Shown here: one piece after another, positions 1 through 6,380 of the stretch
Layout of the letters: every line of letters starts with the position of its first letter
Position numbering within the stretch: the stretch's first letter is position 1
NCBI GenBank assembly: GCA_937894675.1
Contig: CALCQO010000021.1
Location: 1 to 7,751 of the forward strand
Direction of reading: 5' to 3'
DNA: 7,751 nt
DNA from: an uncultured Clostridia bacterium
Lineage (GTDB): Bacteria > Bacillota > Clostridia > Christensenellales > Aristaeellaceae
The notes under the pieces: generated by a model
What the model saw: only the letters and a program-made list of their open reading frames with translations
What the model was told of the DNA's origin: nothing
The model's database searches: none
Made by a program: the position numbers and the translations under genes

Positions 1-372
1 CCTGATCTGCTCCAGCACCGAGGCCTTTTCGTCGTGTGGGGATTTCGGAAGTACCGCGGTGGTACCTTCGAACATATCCAACAGGAACTGTTTGCCGCCA
101 AGCTGGATTGCCGCGGTGAATGCCTCGTTAAAATCAGCGTATTGCTTTTCGGTTTTTGGAATGAATACCGCCTCGCCAATGTGCGGAATCGCCCCTTCGT
201 AGGCGCCGACCTCCAAGCTGCCATCCTTGTGAATGCGCATATAGCCGCCGTCCTCGCCGCCGATGTAGTAGAAAGCGCCGCGACCGTTTAGACGGAAGAT
301 AGCGTCCTCCGTCCAGTGAAAGCAGCTGTTCCCGGTAATAGTCTGCCAGAGCGCAAATTCATCTTTTGTCAT
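1..372 (-). CDS. Partial ICE accessory protein, C-terminal end cut by window edge
   Basis: The start ATG is at 370-372 on the minus strand and 124 codons are open to the left edge, so the C-terminus is missing. It begins MTKDEFALWQTITGNSCF and has a glycine/aromatic-rich core (GRGAFYYIGGEDGGYMRIH) followed by EGAIPHIGEAVF. I recognise this as a small hypothetical protein common in Tn1549-like elements, with no known activity. The start is supported by a purine-rich Shine-Dalgarno (GAGGAGG, about 380-386), which overlaps the stop of the upstream gene; the gap is 12 nt. The last visible residues (KASVLEQIR) match the start of the C-terminal tail shared by the next two genes upstream. At DNA level, 3-30 matches 468-495 with one mismatch. 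No signal peptide or membrane segment is visible. Function is unknown; reading frame and start are fairly certain. Confidence 0.85.
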   Translation of the reverse strand, partial: MTKDEFALWQTITGNSCFHWTEDAIFRLNGRGAFYYIGGEDGGYMRIHKDGSLEVGAYEGAIPHIGEAVFIPKTEKQYADFNEAFTAAIQLGGKQFLLDMFEGTTAVLPKSPHDEKASVLEQIR

Positions 373-384
373 ATTGCCCCCTCC

Positions 385-1722
385 TCACCGCTCCAAATCG
401 TTCTTGGATCGGTTGTGTTTCTGTTCCCCGGATTCCTTCTTCGGGCGGGGCGCGTCCTTGGCCTCCTTGATCTGCTCCAGCACCGAGGACTTTTCACCGG
501 CAAGCGCCTCCGGCGCAAGCTCACGAAGTTCCTCGTGGGTCTGCCCATCGGTCAAATCCGATTTGGGAACAGCCATGTTGTTGCGCAGGCCGTCAATCAT
601 ATTATAATTTTGCTCGGCGCTCATCTCAGCGGCAGCCAGGGGATTTGGAATCTCCCCGCATAATTCATCCTTCATATGTGCAAGGGTGCGGGCCGCATAA
701 TTGGCTGCCGCCGCCTTTTCAGAACCGCAGTAGCGTCCCCAATAGAAATCCCTTGCGCCGTTTTCAGCGGTAAACTGCCAACAGACAAAGGGATCGGGGG
801 CATTGGGATTGTGGCCGATGGCAAAGCCGCGCTGATTGTCGAACCAAATGGAGCAGGTAATCTCGTAGCCATGCACGACATGGCTGGCCTCCGGCGCACC
901 GGGCAGGGCGAACCGCTCCGCTCCCAGCTCCTGATACAGCTTTCGAAAGTGCGTAGCAAAGCCGTCGATCAAGCTGGCGTGAGAGTTCAGAATGGCGCAC
1001 CCGAACGCACGGTCGGGCAGATCAAAGGCAGAGGCCCATGCCTTATTGTCGCGGGAAAAGCGGCCATCGGGGGCACGGAGATGGATGTTGTATTCCAGTA
1101 CCGCCTTGACGCGCTCAAAGCCATAACCATGCGCCGATACCATCGCGGCCATTGCGAGATTATAGTGGTCACGCTTATAGCAGCTCTTGGAGATACTCTC
1201 GTCAATGGCTTTGGCGCATTCGGCATTGCGGCCGCTGCTCATGTGGTAATAGCTTTCCTCCATGCGCTCTTCCGCCGTTTCATAGGGAAAGGGATAGACG
1301 ATTTTATCAGGGTCGGCCCTACCTACAGAAGCCTCGGTCATAGCCGCGAAAAGCACCCGGCAAAACTGCCGCTCCTCCGGGGATTCCGTTTTTAACTGCA
1401 CGGCGAGATAGCGACCGCAGATGCCGAGGGCTTCCTCCATGCCGTGGCTGACAGCGGCATCACGAAAGAAGTCCGCGCCGGTTTCGTACCTGATTTCAGG
1501 CTCAACGCGCCGTATCTGGTCCACGCCGTAGACGATGCCCAAGCCGGAACCCCGGTCCCACTTAGCAAAAATCGTGCCGGTATTGTCCACTCCAGTCACA
1601 GAACCCCTGTCGCCCGGCCTGAGCTTGGAATAGGGGTCGTCCATCGAAACAAGCTCGATCCGAGTCCCGGCAGGGTATTCAGCCCGCAGGCGGGCAATGG
1701 TTTCTTTAGATGGAAATTTCAT
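385..1722 (-). CDS. DUF4314-DUF3849 fusion protein of ICE accessory region
   Basis: This 445-aa protein has four visible parts. Residues 1-72 (MKFPSKETIARLRAEYPAGT, then PGDRGSVTGVD and WDRGSGLGIVYG) match what I recall of DUF4314, a small beta-rich domain often encoded alone in these elements. Residues about 145-235 match DUF3849: a tyrosine-rich start, an AIDESI helix, then YGFERVKAVLEYNIHL and GRFSRDNKAWA. Residues about 286-350 form a third unit rich in aromatic residues (WFDNQRGFAIG, FVCWQFTAENG, FYWGRY). The last 37 residues are the basic tail shared with both neighbouring genes. No catalytic motif, signal peptide or membrane helix is apparent; a cytoplasmic protein is likely. It starts 15 nt after the upstream stop, and its Shine-Dalgarno (AAGAGGAGG) overlaps that stop. 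The gene is firm, the domain names are from memory, and the biochemical role is unknown. Confidence 0.92.
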   Translation of the reverse strand: MKFPSKETIARLRAEYPAGTRIELVSMDDPYSKLRPGDRGSVTGVDNTGTIFAKWDRGSGLGIVYGVDQIRRVEPEIRYETGADFFRDAAVSHGMEEALGICGRYLAVQLKTESPEERQFCRVLFAAMTEASVGRADPDKIVYPFPYETAEERMEESYYHMSSGRNAECAKAIDESISKSCYKRDHYNLAMAAMVSAHGYGFERVKAVLEYNIHLRAPDGRFSRDNKAWASAFDLPDRAFGCAILNSHASLIDGFATHFRKLYQELGAERFALPGAPEASHVVHGYEITCSIWFDNQRGFAIGHNPNAPDPFVCWQFTAENGARDFYWGRYCGSEKAAAANYAARTLAHMKDELCGEIPNPLAAAEMSAEQNYNMIDGLRNNMAVPKSDLTDGQTHEELRELAPEALAGEKSSVLEQIKEAKDAPRPKKESGEQKHNRSKNDLER

Positions 1723-1737
1723 GCGGATACCTCCTCT

Positions 1738-2904
1738 TTATCGTTCCGGCTCCTTCATGGAGCGCGTGTGCTTGCGTTCGCCCGCATCCTTTGAGATGTG
1801 GAGCCTCTCCTGCGCCTCGCGGATCTGTCCCAGCACGGATTGCTTGTCCTGCTCACGCAGGGGCGCGGCCTTGTTGTAGGCGTAAACATAGAAATACTCG
1901 TTGCGAAGCGTGGTGCAGCGGACAAAATACTGCCGGGTTTCGGTTTCCAGCTTGAAGCCGTAATCGTAACCGTCCCGACCCAGCAATATTGCTTGTGGGT
2001 GGTTGTAGCAATAATCCATCGAGGATGAGAGGTCGCTCAGAATATCCCGGCGAAGCAGGGTCATGATTGCGTGGAACTCATCCTTGAATTCTGGGGTATT
2101 TTCGCTTTTTGTCTGGTCGAACCACTGATGGTAGAAGCTGTGGCCGTCCCGCCCGAAGTCGCCGCGCAGATAGCCCACGCACCGTCTGCTCTCCGCATCG
2201 TTGCGAAAGAGCATAGCGTGATCCCCGGCGTCCCCCGGTTGGAGAATGCGCAGGGGCGTCTCTTTCTCGTAGGCGTAGATGGTAAATCGTCCGTCCCGCT
2301 CGAACTCAGGCACATGGCAGAGGACAAAATAATGGCGGGTTTCCGTTTCCAGCTTAAAACCGTACTGCGAAAACCGGCTATCCTCCAGCAGCTTGGCTTC
2401 GGGGTGGGCTTGACAGTAGGCAATCATGCCGGGGCGGTTGTCCAGCAGCTCCTGCCGAAGCGCATATACGGCGCCGTGAACCTCAGACTGAAAATCCGGC
2501 GTGTTTTTCTCTTTCTGCGCTTCGTTCAGATGAAGCCCGGCATGGAAACGGTCGCCCTGATTTCCGAAGCCGCCGGAAAGCACGCCGATGCGGGTCTTGC
2601 CCACATCGCTTCGCAAATTGAAAAACTCGTCCTCATGGGCGGCAAAGGGAACGACCAAAGCGCCACGAAGCTGATCCGAGGGCTGGTACTTTGCTCCCAG
2701 CGCCTCCATGCGCTCTGCAAACTCGCAGATGTGGTAATCGTTGCTACCAACACGAACATGCGCCTCATCAATGTACTGGCATGGGCGCGTCAGAGTCCCC
2801 CTGTCGTCACCGGGCGGGTAGGTAATCGTAATGCTTGCATTGTCGGGAATCTGGAACAGCTCCCGATACTCGCTGTCAATAAAGCGGATTGTCTTATCGC
2901 TCAT
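1738..2904 (-). CDS. LPD28-like ICE accessory protein with internal duplication
   Basis: This 388-aa protein is encoded directly behind topB. The N-terminal part (residues 1-80: TIRFIDSEYRELFQIP, ITITYPPGDDRGTLTRPCQY, DYHICEFAERMEALGAKY) matches a family I recall next to topB in Tn1549-like ICEs, annotated as an LPD28-type (large polyvalent protein associated) domain; I am not certain of the Pfam name. Residues about 90-220 and 230-350 are two copies of one module. Each contains NTPxFxxExH (134-143, 269-278) and YGFKLETETRxYFVxC (181-196, 315-330), spaced by 134-135 residues. Residues 352-388 are the tail shared with the downstream genes. The ATG start overlaps the topB TGA stop as ATGA, implying translational coupling. 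No enzyme motif, signal peptide or membrane segment is seen. Function is unknown; its position suggests a role in element replication or transfer. Confidence 0.92.
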   Translation of the reverse strand: MSDKTIRFIDSEYRELFQIPDNASITITYPPGDDRGTLTRPCQYIDEAHVRVGSNDYHICEFAERMEALGAKYQPSDQLRGALVVPFAAHEDEFFNLRSDVGKTRIGVLSGGFGNQGDRFHAGLHLNEAQKEKNTPDFQSEVHGAVYALRQELLDNRPGMIAYCQAHPEAKLLEDSRFSQYGFKLETETRHYFVLCHVPEFERDGRFTIYAYEKETPLRILQPGDAGDHAMLFRNDAESRRCVGYLRGDFGRDGHSFYHQWFDQTKSENTPEFKDEFHAIMTLLRRDILSDLSSSMDYCYNHPQAILLGRDGYDYGFKLETETRQYFVRCTTLRNEYFYVYAYNKAAPLREQDKQSVLGQIREAQERLHISKDAGERKHTRSMKEPER

Positions 2905-5036
2905 GAGCGGCCCCTCCTCTCAAAATCCAGTTTGAAGTTTGCATATTGCCCGGTGTCCTCCAAAACCACCGTGGCGTCGTAGGTCTTGCCGGTCTTTTCG
3001 GAATACAGCTCCTTAATGAAAACGCGCCCCTCTGTGAGCAGAGCAGCGGCGATAGGCTTGGTAATTTCCTTTTTCTTGGATGTGAAGAACTTGTTGCCCC
3101 GCCACAGGGCAAATCTGCAGTCACGCCCCGAACAGAAAAAGCCCTTCTTGCTTTCGATCACCGCCGAACCGCACCGGGGGCAGGCCCCAACTGATGCTGG
3201 GGCAGGCCGAGCGAACCACGCGCTGTGTGCCTGATCCGGCGCGGCGTGCGCGGATACAAGGCTGCGGGTCATGTCGGCGATGCCCCTCATGAACTCGGCG
3301 TCCGCAAGCTCTCCGCGCTCAATCCGGCCCAGCATATGCTCCCACTCGGCGGTGAGCTGTGGAGACTTGACGGTGTCGGGCAATATGGCTATGAGGTTCA
3401 CGCCCTTTTCCGTGGGGAAAAGCTGTTTGCTTTTGCGCGCCACAAAGCCGGATTTTACCAGCTTCTCGATGATACCGGCGCGGGTGGCGGGGGTGCCCAG
3501 TCCTTTGCGTTCGGCGCACCCCAGGGTGGCCTCTCTTGCCCCTGTGGGACAATTCACCTTCTCTGCGGGCATATCCTCCGCACCGGCCGACTCCATCGCG
3601 GACAGCAGGGTATCCTCAGTGTAGTGCTTGGGCGGCGAGCTGAATCCTTCCCGCACGGATGCGGAAACGGAAGAAAAAGCCTGGCCCTCGAAAAGCTCCG
3701 GCAGACGGCCCCCGTCCGCATCATCCTCCTGCGGCTTTTCTTTGAACGCAGCCCGAAATGCCTGTTCTGCGGCTTTCCAGCCCTCCCGCAAAACCGTCCT
3801 GCCCTTGGAGGTAAACAGATGACCGGCGCACTCCACCGTGACCACCGTCTCGGCGTGGCTGTGCTTTTCCCCCACGGCACAGAGCAGGCGAATCGCCAGC
3901 AGATGCAGGATGCTCTGCTCCCCGGCGGGAAGCCCGTCCAGATTCGCCTTTCCCATCGTGGGCGTGGGAATAATGGCGTGGTGGTCGCTTACCTTGTTGT
4001 TGTTAATGACTTGCCCCGCGTTGACCGGCAGGGGCAATCTGGCGGGCAGAAATTCCAGCTTCCCGGCGACAGCGGAAACCAGGGTGGGCAGCCCCGGCAC
4101 CATGTCCTCGGTCAGAAAGCGGGAATCGGTGCGCGGGTAGGTGCAGAGCTTTTTCTCATACAGGCTTTGGGTATAGTCCAGCGTCTGCTGGGCGGTGTAG
4201 CCGAACAGCCGGTTCGCCTCCCGCTGGAGCGTGGTGAGGTCATAGAGCTTCGGGGGTGCGGTGTTCTTATCCTGCCGCTTGATTTCCCTAACAACGGCGT
4301 CTTTCCCATCACAGACAGAACAGACGGCATCGGCGACGGAACGATCTTCCATTTTTTCGCCCGAAGCGGTGAAGCTCGCAAGGTCGAGAACAGGCGTGTA
4401 GAACGGCGTTTTTACAAAGGCAGCGATGACGGCCTCCCGCTCCACCAGCAGGGCAAGCGTAGGAGTCTGTACCCGCCCGACGTTCAAAGTCGCGCCGTAC
4501 AAGCAGGAAAAAAGCCGTGTAGAGTTGATCCCAACCAGCCAATCGGCTTGGGAGCGGCAGAGCGCGGCGCGGTAAAGGCTGTCGTAGTCCGCGCCGGGTC
4601 GCAGCTTTTCAAAACCGTCACGGATAGCGGTATCCTCCATGCTGCTGATCCAGAGCCGATGCACAGGCTTTGAGCATTTGCAAAAGTCATATACCAGCCG
4701 AAAAATCAGCTCACCCTCCCGACCGGCATCGGTGGCGCACACCACAGAGTCCACCGTCTTGTCGCTTAACAGGCGGCGCAGGATGTCAAGCTGTTTTTTC
4801 TTGCCCTGTGCGGCGGCGTACCGCCAGCGTTCCGGCAGGATGGGCAAGTCCTCCAGCCGCCACTTGGCAAACCGCTCCTCGTAGGCGGCGGCCTGCGCCA
4901 GCTCCACCAGATGACCGACACACCAGGTCACAATCCAGTCCTTGCCGCGGATGCAGCCATCCCCGCGCTCCCTCGCGCCGAGTACGGCGGCGATGGCCTG
5001 CGCGACGCTGGGCTTTTCACAGACGATCAATCGCAT
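2901..5036 (-). CDS. topB: DNA topoisomerase III (type IA)
   Basis: The 711-aa protein is a full-length type IA topoisomerase, which breaks and passes single DNA strands through a 5'-phosphotyrosine link and decatenates replication or transfer intermediates. The N-terminal TOPRIM domain shows CEKPSVAQAI (catalytic Glu7) and CATDAGREGELI (residues 100-111), the DAGREGE form usual for Firmicute TopB. NVGRVQTPTLALLVERE (185-201) is the standard core motif. The catalytic tyrosine is Tyr300 in TYPRTDS. GLGTPATRAGIIEKL is the conserved later core motif. Near the C-terminus, Cys619, Cys622, Cys635 and Cys640 form a C4 zinc-ribbon, followed by an 'ALWRGNKFF' segment that is common in element-borne TopB. 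The ATG is preceded by AGGAGGG at 5042-5048. It lies 34 nt after metK and overlaps the next gene by ATGA. All key residues are present. In this context it is likely the ICE copy rather than the chromosomal housekeeping enzyme. Confidence 0.97.
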   Translation of the reverse strand: MRLIVCEKPSVAQAIAAVLGARERGDGCIRGKDWIVTWCVGHLVELAQAAAYEERFAKWRLEDLPILPERWRYAAAQGKKKQLDILRRLLSDKTVDSVVCATDAGREGELIFRLVYDFCKCSKPVHRLWISSMEDTAIRDGFEKLRPGADYDSLYRAALCRSQADWLVGINSTRLFSCLYGATLNVGRVQTPTLALLVEREAVIAAFVKTPFYTPVLDLASFTASGEKMEDRSVADAVCSVCDGKDAVVREIKRQDKNTAPPKLYDLTTLQREANRLFGYTAQQTLDYTQSLYEKKLCTYPRTDSRFLTEDMVPGLPTLVSAVAGKLEFLPARLPLPVNAGQVINNNKVSDHHAIIPTPTMGKANLDGLPAGEQSILHLLAIRLLCAVGEKHSHAETVVTVECAGHLFTSKGRTVLREGWKAAEQAFRAAFKEKPQEDDADGGRLPELFEGQAFSSVSASVREGFSSPPKHYTEDTLLSAMESAGAEDMPAEKVNCPTGAREATLGCAERKGLGTPATRAGIIEKLVKSGFVARKSKQLFPTEKGVNLIAILPDTVKSPQLTAEWEHMLGRIERGELADAEFMRGIADMTRSLVSAHAAPDQAHSAWFARPAPASVGACPRCGSAVIESKKGFFCSGRDCRFALWRGNKFFTSKKKEITKPIAAALLTEGRVFIKELYSEKTGKTYDATVVLEDTGQYANFKLDFERRGRS

Positions 5037-5070
5037 AAAATCCCTCCTATCGTTGATTGTCAGGCTAAAG

Positions 5071-6243
5071 TCAGCGGAGCGCCGCCTTTAAGCGCTCCGC
5101 CACATCCAGCCGTTCCCACGGCAAGTCGAGGTCAGCGCGCCCGAAATGACCATAGGCGGCGGTCTGTCGGTAGATGGGGCGGCGAAGCTCCGGCCGGTCG
5201 ATGATGGCTGAGGGGCGCAGGTCGAAATGCTTTTGAACGAGCGCGAGAATCTCCGCATCGGACAGCTTGCCGGTGCCAAAGGCGTCCACGGTAATGGATA
5301 CCGGCTGCGCTACGCCGATGGCATAGGCAAGCTGAATCTCCAGCCGCTTCGCAATCCCCGCCGCAACGAGGTTCTTGGCGATGTGGCGGGCGGCATAGGC
5401 GGCGCTCCTGTCCACTTTGGTCGGGTCTTTGCCGGAAAACGCCCCGCCGCCATGCCGGGCGAAACCGCCGTAAGTATCCACAATGATCTTGCGTCCGGTC
5501 AGCCCCGAATCGCCGTGGGGTCCGCCCACCACAAACCGCCCGGTGGGATTGACAAAGTATTTTGTGCGTTCATCCAGCAGATGGGCGGGAACAACCGCCT
5601 CAACCACATGGCGCAGGATATCCCTGCGGATGGCGTCCTGACCGATCTCCGGCGCATGCTGTGCCGAGATGACAATGGTGTCTACCCGCACAGGCGCCCC
5701 GTCCCGGTATTCCACCGTCACCTGAGATTTGCCGTCCGGCCCAAGATAGGGCAGCAGGCCGCTCCCGCGCACTTCCGAAAGACGCCGGGTCAGCTTGTGA
5801 GCGAGGTGGATGGGCATGGGCATGAAGTCCTCAGTTTCATCGGTGGCATAGCCGAACATCATGCCCTGATCGCCCGCGCCGTTGCTGAAGGAACCCCCGG
5901 CTTTTGCTTCGAGGGAAGCGTCCACGCCCAGGGCAATGTCCGGGGATTGGCTGTTCAGGAATACCAGCACGGCGATAGAATCGGTGTCAAAGCCGCTCCC
6001 CGCGTCGGTGTACCCGATGCGGCGCACCGTGTCTCGCACGATGGTCTGGATGTCCACGGTGCATGAAGTGGTGATCTCGCCCATGACGAACACAACGCCG
6101 GTGGCGGCGGCAACCTCGCAGGCCACCCGCGCCGAGGGGTCTTTGGCGAGGATGGCGTCAAGAACGGCGTCGGAAACCTGGTCGCAGAGCTTGTCGGGAT
6201 GCCCTTCGGTTACTGATTCCGAAGTAAATAAGAAGTCTTTCAC
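5071..6243 (-). CDS. metK: S-adenosylmethionine synthetase (methionine adenosyltransferase)
   Basis: This 390-aa enzyme makes S-adenosylmethionine from methionine and ATP, releasing phosphate and pyrophosphate; it is cytosolic and needs Mg2+ and K+. The family signatures are intact: FTSESVTEGHPDKLCDQVSD with the catalytic His in GHPDK (14-18), GAGDQGMMFGYATDE (122-136), NPTGRFVVGGPHGDSGLTGR (232-251) and GGGAFSGKDPTKVDRSAAYA (265-284). Length is normal for bacterial MetK (about 380-400). I chose the GTG at 6241-6243 because the conserved KDFLFTSES start follows it at once and AAAGGAGAT lies 8 nt upstream; the frame is open to 6318, but the extra 25 residues are unlike the family and lack a ribosome site. 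I see no SAM riboswitch in the 137-nt gap before it. It sits between an ICE marker gene and topB, so it is probably an element-borne second copy. Whether the host has its own metK cannot be seen here. Confidence 0.97.
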   Translation of the reverse strand: MKDFLFTSESVTEGHPDKLCDQVSDAVLDAILAKDPSARVACEVAAATGVVFVMGEITTSCTVDIQTIVRDTVRRIGYTDAGSGFDTDSIAVLVFLNSQSPDIALGVDASLEAKAGGSFSNGAGDQGMMFGYATDETEDFMPMPIHLAHKLTRRLSEVRGSGLLPYLGPDGKSQVTVEYRDGAPVRVDTIVISAQHAPEIGQDAIRRDILRHVVEAVVPAHLLDERTKYFVNPTGRFVVGGPHGDSGLTGRKIIVDTYGGFARHGGGAFSGKDPTKVDRSAAYAARHIAKNLVAAGIAKRLEIQLAYAIGVAQPVSITVDAFGTGKLSDAEILALVQKHFDLRPSAIIDRPELRRPIYRQTAAYGHFGRADLDLPWERLDVAERLKAALR

Positions 6244-6251
6244 GATCTGTA

Positions 6252-6260
6252 ATCTCCTTT
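6252..6260 (-). promoter_or_regulatory. Ribosome binding site that fixes the metK GTG start
   Basis: AAAGGAGAT on the minus strand lies 8 nt before the GTG at 6243. It is a near-ideal Shine-Dalgarno, and no comparable site precedes the upstream ATG at 6318. This decides the non-ATG start of metK. Confidence 0.85.
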
Positions 6261-6285
6261 TTATGAATTTTGTGCGTAAAGAGAA

Positions 6286-6311
6286 ACAGCGCAGGGATTT
6301 TCCTGCGCTGT
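6286..6311 (-). terminator. GC-rich hairpin in the metK leader, possible terminator or attenuator
   Basis: ACAGCGCAGG (6286-6295) and CCTGCGCTGT (6302-6311) form a perfect 10-bp stem with a 6-nt loop. Read on the minus strand, the stem runs into a T-rich tract (TTTCTCTTT, counting the last stem base), a weak intrinsic-terminator layout. It lies between the stop of the 257-aa gene and the metK ribosome site, so it could reduce read-through into metK or protect the 3' end of the upstream mRNA. The interrupted T-tract makes full termination uncertain. No riboswitch-like aptamer is seen around it. Confidence 0.4.
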
Positions 6312-6329
6312 CCTCCAAGTATCGGCTAA

Positions 6330-6338
6330 CTTATATCA
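6330..6338 (-). promoter_or_regulatory. Weak extended -10 candidate upstream of metK
   Basis: On the minus strand TGATATAAG fits an extended -10 element (TGnTATAAT with TATAAG as the hexamer). No recognisable -35 lies at the expected distance. Transcription from here would begin just before the 6286-6311 hairpin and read into metK. This is a pattern match only, in a short AT-rich patch of an otherwise GC-rich gap. Confidence 0.22.
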
Positions 6339-6380
6339 ACCATGCCGCCCGTGGCGGCGTTTGCGGCGGGGTTCTCCTCA

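Noticed and set aside
100..107. Loss of the second TOPRIM aspartate in TopB (DAGREGE instead of DxDREGE); the coordinates given are protein residues
   Set aside because: As far as I recall, DAGREGE is the usual form in Firmicute TopB proteins, so it is not evidence of an inactive enzyme.
676..1395. 239-codon plus-strand frame opposite the DUF4314-DUF3849 gene
   Set aside because: It is a shadow of a gene with recognisable domains; its composition is typical of antisense frames in GC-rich DNA.
2071..2982. 303-codon plus-strand frame opposite the 388-aa gene and the end of topB
   Set aside because: It spans the boundary of two well-supported minus-strand genes, has no family resemblance and no convincing ribosome site.
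3225..4673. 482-codon open frame on the plus strand opposite topB
   Set aside because: It lies antisense to topB, whose product has all type IA topoisomerase motifs. The antisense product has no recognisable domain and looks like a by-product of GC-rich codon use.
5227..6066. 279-codon plus-strand frame opposite metK
   Set aside because: metK is intact and certain on the other strand; the antisense product matches no family I know.
6244..6318. ATG start at 6318 adding 25 residues to MetK
   Set aside because: The added residues do not resemble MetK N-termini, and the frame there runs through the leader hairpin. The GTG at 6243 has a strong ribosome site and the exact family start.
6344..6358. 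GCCGCC/GGCGGC 6-bp palindrome downstream of the 257-aa gene
   Set aside because: It is short, with a 3-nt loop and no T-run on either strand; in GC-rich DNA it is not distinctive.
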